A program made the position numbers and the translations under genes. Shown here piece by piece: positions 1 through 5,691 of a stretch of 32,280 nucleotides of DNA. The stretch covers positions 1 to 32,280 of the forward strand of contig JAQUCE010000058.1 in NCBI GenBank assembly GCA_028686345.1, in the 5' to 3' direction. The notes beneath the pieces are model-generated. The model was not told where the DNA came from, did no database searches, and was given only the letters and a program-made list of their open reading frames with translations. How positions within the stretch are numbered: the stretch's first letter is position 1; each line of letters opens with the position of its first letter. The DNA is from Kiritimatiellia bacterium (GTDB lineage: Bacteria > Verrucomicrobiota > Kiritimatiellia > RFP12 > UBA1067).

Positions 1-15
1 TGCGCCTTTTGCGCC

Positions 16-67
16 TTTTTGCGGCTATTCCTTTTTTCCTTTGCTTCGCTATGTTTAGCCGCAAAAA
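16..67. repeat. 12-bp perfect inverted repeat (hairpin)
   Basis: TTTTTGCGGCTA at 16-27 is exactly complementary to TAGCCGCAAAAA at 56-67, separated by 28 bases. The hairpin could form on either strand. No T-run follows the distal arm, so it is not a standard intrinsic terminator. It is preceded by short direct repeats of GCGCCTTTTT. Confidence 0.7.
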
Positions 68-86
68 AACGCAAAAGTCGCAAAAT

Positions 87-127
87 CTTTCGCAAACATG
101 ATAGGATTTAAGAAAAGAGGTACTAAA
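87..127. repeat. Dispersed 41-bp direct repeat, copy 1
   Basis: The sequence starting CTTTCGCAAACATGATAGG is repeated in the same orientation at 23334-23374 with only two mismatches in 41 positions. It is followed here by a GGCTGGACAACAAACC module, whereas the second copy is followed by different sequence, so the similarity has a sharp boundary. Confidence 0.8.
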
Positions 128-329
128 GGCTGGACAACAAACCTTGCTCAAAAGATGCTCGAAAAGAATTGCGGTGCCAGTGTAAGATGTAGTAAAATTT
201 TATATTGCCCAAAACAAGGACAACAATAAAAACAAGCATTGCTAAGATGAGCAATGTGACCACAAGTTCAACATCCAGCGAAATAAAGATGTTCCCGTGG
301 TTTTTCCTTGGCTTGGGGGCCAGTTTCAT
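123..329 (-). CDS. Possible small membrane protein (doubtful)
   Basis: An open frame of 68 codons whose translation has one strongly hydrophobic stretch (about residues 20-50, rich in L, V and I), as for a single transmembrane helix. There is no visible ribosome-binding site before its ATG, and its last residues are encoded by the dispersed GGCTGGACAACAAACC repeat. It diverges from khtT with only 38 bases between the starts. I do not recognise a family. It may be a chance frame in AT-rich DNA. Confidence 0.2.
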   Translation of the reverse strand: MKLAPKPRKNHGNIFISLDVELVVTLLILAMLVFIVVLVLGNIKFYYILHWHRNSFRASFEQGLLSSL

Positions 330-367
330 GGGGAAAGATGGTCTGTTAACGCGGGAGAGGTAAGATT

Positions 368-871
368 ATGAAGGTAAAAATGGCAGACCTGCCCGGTGTG
401 GGCAAGAAAATTTCTTTTTGGACCGCAGAAAAACAGAAGGTCGTGATCATTATCCACCACTCCGGCAAACGGGATCTCTATTTTTTTCAGGATACCGACG
501 AAGATGAGGCCGATTATTTTCTGACATTGACATCCGAAGAGACCCGGGAAATGGGCGCCCAACTTCTGGGGGCCGCATTCCAGCCCGTGGATGACGATAA
601 AATGCTGATCTGTCAGAAACAGCTGGTCATGGAATGGATCAAGCTCACCCCGGAATCACCGTTTGTGGATAAGCAGATTGCCGAGTCCCAAATCCGCACC
701 CACACCGGAGCCTCCGTCATTGCGGTCAAACACGGCGATGAGATGACCGTGAGCCCGGATATCAGCATGGTGCTCAAAGCAGGAGACACGGTCATGGCAG
801 CCGGCAAAAGAGAGCAGATCCGGCGGTTTGATGCCATGGCCAAGGGAGAATCAATGAAAGGCGACCATTGA
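368..871 (+). CDS. khtT: K+/H+ antiporter regulatory subunit KhtT (RCK_C/TrkA_C domain)
   Basis: This is the cytoplasmic regulatory partner of a CPA2 cation/proton antiporter. In the characterised Bacillus system KhtT gates the KhtU channel part in response to ligands and pH. The protein opens with the family signature DLPGVGKK (about residues 7-14), followed by a beta-rich N-terminal domain with an IIIHHSGKRDLYFF segment. The C-terminal half (about residues 85-160) is a TrkA_C/RCK_C domain ending in the typical AGDTVMAAG pattern. The length of 167 residues matches the family. The ATG is preceded by a good GGGAGAGG site 7 bases upstream. The stop overlaps the khtU start (TGATG), so the two are translationally coupled. 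Arginine codons here favour CGG more than in neighbouring genes, a weak hint of separate origin. Confidence 0.88.
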   Translation: MKVKMADLPGVGKKISFWTAEKQKVVIIIHHSGKRDLYFFQDTDEDEADYFLTLTSEETREMGAQLLGAAFQPVDDDKMLICQKQLVMEWIKLTPESPFVDKQIAESQIRTHTGASVIAVKHGDEMTVSPDISMVLKAGDTVMAAGKREQIRRFDAMAKGESMKGDH

Positions 872-2010
872 TGGGGGCCATTCATTTCCCGGTTCTGTTG
901 ATTGCCGGGGGCATTTTTATCCTGCTGTTTGTCGTGGGATTTATCGGCATGAAGATCCGGATTCCAGGGGTGGTACTCTATATTCTACTGGGCATTGGTC
1001 TGGGCGGACATTTTTCCGGCAACCGCCTGCTGCATCTAGGCGGAGAAGTGGGAATCGTGCTGTTGTTCTTCATGCTGGGCATGGAGTTTCCTGTACGCCG
1101 GCTGGCAGGGATCGCAAAAAAAGTGGCCCCGGCCGGCACGCTGGATGTGTTTCTCAACCTGCTTGTAACTATGGGGATCTGCCTGTTGTTCGGCTTGGAC
1201 TGGATCACATCCTTTCTCATAGGCGGTGTGGTATATGCCACCTCCTCGTCGATTACCGCCAAAGTCCTGGAGAGTTCAAAACGCATGGCCAACCCGGAGT
1301 CCGAGTTTTTGCTGGGTCTGCTGATTTTTGAAGACCTTGTGGCACCCATCGCGGTGGCTGTTCTGGTGAGCTTGACCGCAGGTACGACCGTGACCGGTTT
1401 GGCATTCGGGGTGATCATTGCCAAAATCATCGGACTGATCATCGGTGCCGTGGTGATCGGGCATCTTGTTTTCAGCCGGCTGGGCGGATTTGTGGACCGA
1501 TACCTGAGCCAGGATATTTTCATCCTGCTAGTGGTGGGCATTGCCCTTTCCTATGGGGGGCTGGCCCTGATGCTGAACCTGTCCGAGGTGTTGGGCGCAT
1601 TTCTGGCTGGTATCATCCTGGCGGAAGCGCAGCGCACCCAAGAGCTGGAATACTCGGTTCTGCAGGTGAGAGACCTGTTTCTACCCCTGTTCTTTTTTTA
1701 TTTCGGCACCACCATCACCTTCGGGGCAGGTGTTCCCATGCTGCCTTTACTCATTGTTCTGCTGCTTTGGTCGATTGCCGGCAAAATTATTACCGGGTAT
1801 TACGGAGCCAGGCTCTACGGGCTGTCAAAAAAAGTATCTTTGCGGGCTGGGTTGTCCTTTACCCAGCGGGGCGAATTTTCCGTGATCATCGCCAGCATGG
1901 CCCCTGCCGCCATCCGGGTGCTCTGCGGGGTCTTTATTCTCTCTTCGGCGATGATCGGTCTGCTGCTTTTTGGATTGGCGCCTAAAATCACCACGGCTCT
2001 TAAGCAATAA
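871..2010 (+). CDS. khtU: K+/H+ antiporter subunit KhtU (CPA2 family)
   Basis: An integral membrane cation/proton exchanger expected to export K+ in exchange for protons, controlled by KhtT. The 379-residue product is almost entirely hydrophobic, with roughly a dozen transmembrane segments and the CPA2 features GIGLGGHF near the start, ATSSSITAKVLE and LIFEDLVAP (the conserved acidic ion-binding region) around residues 125-165, and GAFLAGIILAE near residue 240. The frame also contains a TTG at 868, but ATG at 871 is the better start because it gives the classic one-base TGATG coupling with khtT. There is no C-terminal TrkA_N domain, as expected when the regulator is separate. The gene ends inside the convergent terminator of the tRNA transcript. 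Confidence 0.87.
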   Translation: MGAIHFPVLLIAGGIFILLFVVGFIGMKIRIPGVVLYILLGIGLGGHFSGNRLLHLGGEVGIVLLFFMLGMEFPVRRLAGIAKKVAPAGTLDVFLNLLVTMGICLLFGLDWITSFLIGGVVYATSSSITAKVLESSKRMANPESEFLLGLLIFEDLVAPIAVAVLVSLTAGTTVTGLAFGVIIAKIIGLIIGAVVIGHLVFSRLGGFVDRYLSQDIFILLVVGIALSYGGLALMLNLSEVLGAFLAGIILAEAQRTQELEYSVLQVRDLFLPLFFFYFGTTITFGAGVPMLPLLIVLLLWSIAGKIITGYYGARLYGLSKKVSLRAGLSFTQRGEFSVIIASMAPAAIRVLCGVFILSSAMIGLLLFGLAPKITTALKQ

Positions 2011-2029
2011 AAAAGCGCCTTGCGGCGCT
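2005..2029 (-). terminator. Intrinsic terminator for the nfu/tRNA-Pro transcript
   Basis: Read on the minus strand, a 6-bp GC-rich stem (AGCGCC, loop GCAA, GGCGCT) is followed directly by TTTTTTATT. It lies about 50 bases downstream of tRNA-Pro and overlaps the khtU stop codon, so the two convergent units share this boundary. Confidence 0.8.
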
Positions 2030-2079
2030 GTCTCCACAATCACGCAGGGCCGTCGCCCTTTGGCTGTGAAATTGTATGA

Positions 2080-2156
2080 TGGTCGGAGCGGAGGGATTCG
2101 AACCCTCGACCTCTTGGTCCCGAACCAAGCGCGCTACCAGGCTGCGCCACGCTCCG
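2080..2156 (-). tRNA. tRNA-Pro (anticodon CGG)
   Basis: A complete cloverleaf can be folded on the minus strand: acceptor CGGAGCG/CGCTCCG, D-stem GCGC with an AGCCTGGTA loop, anticodon stem CTTGG/CCAAG around the loop TTCGGGA (anticodon CGG, reading CCG), and T-stem GAGGG/CCCTC with the TTCGAAT loop. Discriminator A and an encoded CCA end the gene. It begins 17 bases after the Nfu-like gene on the same strand, so the two may be co-transcribed up to the terminator at 2005-2029. Confidence 0.96.
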
Positions 2157-2173
2157 TTTTTAGGCAAATTATT

Positions 2174-2392
2174 TTAAGCCCGTTCAACAACGATCTCGGG
2201 ATCAATTGCATCGCGCAGGGCGCGTTCGATGCCTTGTTTGAGAGTTATTTGCGCATGCGGACACGAGCCGCAGGCTCCGCGCAGTTTAAGAGTTACGGTT
2301 TTGCCTTCAATTGAGACCAGATCCATGTCTCCGCCATCAGCCTGCAACATGCCGCGCATCTCTTCCAATTTCGCCTTAATCTTATCGTCCAT
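2174..2392 (-). CDS. NifU-like C-terminal domain protein (Fe-S cluster scaffold)
   Basis: A stand-alone Nfu domain of 72 residues, which in this family holds a [4Fe-4S] cluster between two subunits and passes it to target enzymes. The diagnostic segment LKLRGACGSCPHAQITLKQG carries the CxxC motif (CGSC). The N-terminal part has the usual LQADGGDMDLVSIEG pattern. An upstream in-frame ATG would add nine residues, but the ATG at 2392 has a better site (AGGGAG about 6 bases upstream) and gives the usual family length. No nifS or sufBC genes are nearby; its only close partner is the downstream tRNA-Pro. Confidence 0.9.
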   Translation of the reverse strand: MDDKIKAKLEEMRGMLQADGGDMDLVSIEGKTVTLKLRGACGSCPHAQITLKQGIERALRDAIDPEIVVERA

Positions 2393-2481
2393 AATTCTCC
2401 CTCTGTTAAAGTGGCCCATATAATGCCTTAATTTTTCGCAAAGGTCAACCCTGCACCACAGTTTATTTTAAAATTTTATTA

Positions 2482-2510
2482 TTTCAATTTCAGCGGGTAC
2501 CCGCTATAGT
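2482..2510 (+). promoter_or_regulatory. Candidate sigma70-type promoter of the amidase gene
   Basis: TATAGT at 2505-2510 fits a -10 box well. A weak -35 (TTTCAA, 2482-2487) lies 17 bases before it. Transcription would start at about 2517, which is the A of the amidase ATG, so the message may have no leader. No ribosome-binding site is visible before that ATG, which agrees with this. Confidence 0.4.
2492..2505. promoter_or_regulatory. 14-bp perfect palindrome between -35 and -10 (possible operator)
   Basis: AGCGGGTACCCGCT is a perfect palindrome sitting in the promoter spacer and touching the -10 box. A bound dimeric repressor there would block RNA polymerase. The regulator is not identifiable from this window. 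The alternative is a short hairpin with no function. Confidence 0.4.
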
Positions 2511-2516
2511 GAGTGT

Positions 2517-3914
2517 ATGAATTTAAAAATGTGTACCTTTGTCTTCGCACTCCAACTCATACCATCCGCCCTGCTTGCGGCGGAGGTCACCATCACATTT
2601 CCTCCGTCAAAAAGTACTCTCGCCGGAGGCGACCAGACATTCGTGATTGGCAAGGTCTCCCCGCCTGCAACGCAATTCGAGATTAACGGGGTGCAAGTCA
2701 CCCCCTACCGCACCGGCAGCTTTCTGACGATGATGCCAGTCACACCAGGCAAAAACACGCTGCGAATCAAAGCTGGCAGCCGTGAGCGCGAACACATTTT
2801 CTATCTGCCAAAAGCCGCGACCCTCCCGTTTCAGCCGAGAATTGAACCGTTGTTTCCGGCGCGGCCCTCCGGGGTGCAGACAGGCCAGAGCTTTAGCGTG
2901 CGCTGCAAAGCCCCGGCAAACAGCGCAATCAGTGCCCAGGTGGGCGAGCGCGTACTTGTTTTAAAGCCCGAGGCCAATGACCCGACGCTCTACTCCGCTG
3001 AGCTGAACTTTTCCAGCGCGCTTAAAGATCTTCCGGTCACCTTCTTTTCAGCAACCCTGCCAGATGCACCGGCAGGAACGCTGAGCGCCCTTGCCGGCCC
3101 GGTTGCATACACTGTCACCGGCAAACTCTTTGAAACGCAAGCACGCCCCGCCACAGGCGCGAACGCTGTCCACCTGCCCCCTGACTTTAACCTGCTCAGC
3201 ACCGGTTATGCTGGTTCCAGCCATACTGTGTGGCTGGAGAACGCCCCCTATTACGTGGATCAACGCTACCTCAAGCAGATTAAAACGCCGGCAGCTCTGA
3301 CTAAAGCACAGCCACTGCCCGATTTAGGCAAAGGCTTCGGCCCCCACCCGCCGAAGAACAAAAGCCCCCGTGAGACTCTGATTGTTCTCGATGCCGGCCA
3401 TGGAGGATCTGACCCGGGCGCGATCGGCCCCTCAGGGCTGACTGAAAAAAAGATCAATTTGATCCAGGTGCGGGCAATTGAAAAGATTCTCAAGGCAGCG
3501 GGCTATCAGGTTTTACTGACGCGCGTGGATGACACATATATCGGCCTCTATGACCGCGTTCGGATGGCCTATAACAAGCGCGCGGATGCTTTCATCTCCA
3601 TTCACTATAACTCCTGCGCCTCCACCAGCAACCCGCAGGAGCGGCGGCACATCTCCACCTATGTCTGGAACGAGATCGGCAAAACGCTGGGCCGGGCAGT
3701 ACACTCTGAGCTGGAGAAAATCTCGCCCGCTCGAAGCATTGGTGTGCAGAAGGGCAATCTGGCTGTCTGCCGCAACCCAGCTGTGCCATCCATCCTGATT
3801 GAGCTGGATTTCATCACAGCTCCGGAGGGCGAAGAGCTGATTCAATCCACCGCTTTCCAGCAGAGCGCAGCGGAAGCGATCCTAAAAGGGCTCCGCGCCT
3901 GGAGCGGGCAATGA
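2517..3914 (+). CDS. Exported N-acetylmuramoyl-L-alanine amidase (Amidase_3)
   Basis: A zinc-dependent cell-wall amidase that cleaves the bond between N-acetylmuramic acid and the L-alanine of the stem peptide, acting in the periplasm. A signal peptide covers about residues 1-22 (ALLAAEV). Residues 25-270 are a beta-rich region without a recognised domain. The catalytic domain runs from about 287 to the end: LDAGHGGSDPG gives zinc ligand H295, LTEKK gives E310, SIHYN gives H363, and IELDF gives catalytic E429, so all expected residues are present. The final helix resembles other AmiC-type enzymes. There is no AMIN or SH3 domain that I recognise. The start used here is the first ATG, which coincides with the likely transcription start. 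It is convergent with the unknown exported gene at 3977-5143. Confidence 0.9.
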   Translation: MNLKMCTFVFALQLIPSALLAAEVTITFPPSKSTLAGGDQTFVIGKVSPPATQFEINGVQVTPYRTGSFLTMMPVTPGKNTLRIKAGSREREHIFYLPKAATLPFQPRIEPLFPARPSGVQTGQSFSVRCKAPANSAISAQVGERVLVLKPEANDPTLYSAELNFSSALKDLPVTFFSATLPDAPAGTLSALAGPVAYTVTGKLFETQARPATGANAVHLPPDFNLLSTGYAGSSHTVWLENAPYYVDQRYLKQIKTPAALTKAQPLPDLGKGFGPHPPKNKSPRETLIVLDAGHGGSDPGAIGPSGLTEKKINLIQVRAIEKILKAAGYQVLLTRVDDTYIGLYDRVRMAYNKRADAFISIHYNSCASTSNPQERRHISTYVWNEIGKTLGRAVHSELEKISPARSIGVQKGNLAVCRNPAVPSILIELDFITAPEGEELIQSTAFQQSAAEAILKGLRAWSGQ

Positions 3915-3976
3915 CAATGAAGGTGAAAAGGAAGATGAAGTTTCATCCAAAACAGAACTATCTCTTTTTAAACAGA

Positions 3977-5143
3977 TTACTGCTGCGAAGCGTCAAAACT
4001 GCCTGCTGAAGGAGGAGGAGCGGATTTCAAGAGCTGAAGGATACGTGAGGCCTCGGGTGCGGAGAGCGCGAGCTCCTTTTCCAAATAACTGCGCAGCTCC
4101 CTGGCAGCCCGCGCTGTTTTGCGCGAGTCAAAACCGCTCTCTCGAAGCAGGCTGATGGTCGCCTGCAGCTCCGAGCTGCTGGCCGCAGCGCGCAGAGCCT
4201 GCTGCTCTGCTTGCGAAAGATTTTTTTCCAGTTCACTGAACCTCTGATTGAGTTCAGTGCGTTGCTGATTGGCCTGCTCACGCAGCTCTTTGCGCTTCAC
4301 GTCAAAGGGCTCGGATGCTGTCAGTAGCACTATGCCCCACCTTGCCAAGGCCTCCAACTCCTCCCGCGAGACCGGCTCCTGCGCTTGCAGAGCGGACTGA
4401 AGCTCCTCCCCCGAAAGCTGAGTCACCCAGAAGCCATCCACACGCGATGGGGCCGGTTTCTGTCCGACCAGGGCCATCAGCGGCGAGGCCGCGGTATTCC
4501 AGACCACGGCGGAGGCCGGCAGTGCGACAGCCCTGACACCAAAGCGCAGCGTGCCTTTAACCGTTGAGTTGACCCCGTAATAAACAGGCACCACCGCACC
4601 GCCCCAGGCACTCCCCAGAACCGTACCGGCTGCACCCACAGGTATCCGCACAACTGTGCTGAGCGTTGACTCCAATACCGCCCAAGGGTACGCCAGCCAC
4701 CAGCCGAAGACTCTCTTCTGTGTGCGCTTTCCCGCTTCCTTCCAACTCTCAGACCAGGCCTTCTTCGATCCCTTCAAGGCAAAATCCATCAAGCAATCGT
4801 CATAGGCCCAATCAAAGGCATCACTACTGGCATCGCCCAGATCTTTATACTTTTGTCTGTGTCCATACTCGGCAAAATCGCCGCCAGCCTTGAGCGTGTT
4901 AATCCGACACTGACGCGCAGGATCAACGTAGCCGGGCACAATCCAGATATCATACCAACTTCCAGAGGAGTCCTGCATGCGCCCCTGCCAGATCAGCTGC
5001 CCTTTCTGCTTGCAGGAGAGAAAATAGCCTGAGTCTTCGGAGGGCGGTTCAGCAGGAGGTATTGACGCAAAAGAAGGCAGCGAGAGCAAGACAAAGCAAA
5101 CTCCAAAAGCCGACAAGAGTAAACGACCATGATTATATTTCAT
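3977..5143 (-). CDS. Exported protein of unknown function with C-terminal coiled coil
   Basis: I do not recognise this 388-residue protein. It begins with a clear signal peptide (about residues 1-26, cleavage near SFA/SIPP). Residues 40-130 are a polar domain with several cysteines and many aromatic residues. Residues 145-225 are rich in Gly, Ala and Val with stretches such as VRIPVGAAGTVLGSAWGGAVVP that could associate with membrane. Residues 265-365 are charged and heptad-like, probably a coiled coil (REQANQQRTELNQRFSELEK). It ends in a proline/serine-rich tail. The ATG overlaps the end of the fetB remnant by 11 bases and an AAGGA site lies inside that remnant, so it was probably the second gene of an operon with fetB. 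Confidence 0.7.
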   Translation of the reverse strand: MKYNHGRLLLSAFGVCFVLLSLPSFASIPPAEPPSEDSGYFLSCKQKGQLIWQGRMQDSSGSWYDIWIVPGYVDPARQCRINTLKAGGDFAEYGHRQKYKDLGDASSDAFDWAYDDCLMDFALKGSKKAWSESWKEAGKRTQKRVFGWWLAYPWAVLESTLSTVVRIPVGAAGTVLGSAWGGAVVPVYYGVNSTVKGTLRFGVRAVALPASAVVWNTAASPLMALVGQKPAPSRVDGFWVTQLSGEELQSALQAQEPVSREELEALARWGIVLLTASEPFDVKRKELREQANQQRTELNQRFSELEKNLSQAEQQALRAAASSSELQATISLLRESGFDSRKTARAARELRSYLEKELALSAPEASRILQLLKSAPPPSAGSFDASQQ

Positions 5144-5436
5144 TATTTTGTTCCTTCAACTGCAAGCGGTTCAGGCGCAGGCGCTCACGGTTGTCGAAGA
5201 GGCGCTTGGAAGCCAAGGTGACAGTTATTAAACAACCTGCTACACAGCTGGTGGCAATCAGATACATGATCCTCATCTGATAGCGAGTAGCCACCGGTGA
5301 GGGTGTTGAGCCCCAGCGAAACGCCGTTCATGGTGTTGCCTAAAATCATGCCCAACAGCGGTATTGCGTACTGAGCTTTCCACCAGTTTGCTGTTAAGTC
5401 CCAGCGCGGCCAGATCATTGTCATTCGGAGGCTCAT
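5133..5436 (-). pseudogene. Remnant of fetB-like ABC transporter permease (UPF0014)
   Basis: FetB is the membrane permease of a metal (iron) exporter in enterobacteria. Here only two pieces remain. The first, in one frame from 5436, reads WWKAQYAIPLLGMILGNTMNG, the family's most conserved block. Soon after it, at about 5285, the frame shifts and the match resumes in another frame with VATRYQMRIMYLIATSCVAG and then a typical C-terminal tail ending in EQNNEI and a TAA stop at 5133-5135. The N-terminal third and the segment between the two pieces are missing, so the gene has lost its start and carries an internal deletion with a frameshift. Its tail overlaps the next gene by 11 bases and supplies that gene's ribosome-binding site. 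Confidence 0.75.
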
Positions 5437-5540
5437 AAGGCAGTCGTTGTTTGATTAGGATTGTGATTAGGAACCCTAAACGCCTACAGCCTAAAAACCT
5501 AAACGCCTACAACGTATTCGGCGTAGCCGAATTATTCTTG

Positions 5541-5660
5541 GTTACGTCTTTATAATCCGCTTTGGAGCAGCCTTCCTCCTTCGCCAAGGCTACGGCGCGA
5601 CAAGAAAGGCTGAACAACAAACCTTACGTAGCAGCCGTTTGTTGTTCACGCTTCAGCGTG
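5541..5660. repeat. Intergenic hairpin repeat block (D-E modules) next to gyrA
   Basis: From left to right: a D-type motif (GTTACGTCTTTATAATCCGC, 5541-5560); a 45-bp E module at 5568-5612 bounded by CAGCCTT and AAGGCTG with the CTTCGCCAAGGCTACGG core; an 11-bp perfect inverted repeat GAACAACAAAC/GTTTGTTGTTC (5612-5622 and 5637-5647); and a small CACGC/GCGTG hairpin (5647-5660). The same D-E order occurs at 16034-16140. The hairpins lie downstream of gyrA but have no T-run, so a terminator role is not clear. Confidence 0.75.
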
Positions 5661-5691
5661 CTCTTTGCTTTCCGCCCGATTATTGAGAACT

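Larger units (their letters stand above)
1..367. other. Repeat-rich intergenic region upstream of khtT
   Basis: No convincing gene is present. The first 30 bases are two near-identical GCGCCTTTTT units running into an inverted repeat. A 41-bp stretch at 87-127 recurs near 23.3 kb. Bases 126-145 carry the GGCTGGACAACAAACC motif that also occurs at about 16.1 kb and, with one change, at about 5.6 kb. The khtT ribosome-binding site (GGGAGAGG) lies at its right edge. Confidence 0.6.

Noticed and set aside
3915..3976. Bidirectional terminator between the convergent amidase and exported-protein genes
   Set aside because: Only a weak GATGAA/TTCATC hairpin is present, without an adjacent T-run on either strand.
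5637..5691. gyrA intrinsic terminator at the CACGC/GCGTG or GAACAACAAAC hairpins
   Set aside because: Neither hairpin is followed by a T-run on the gyrA strand, and similar hairpins occur elsewhere as part of dispersed repeats.
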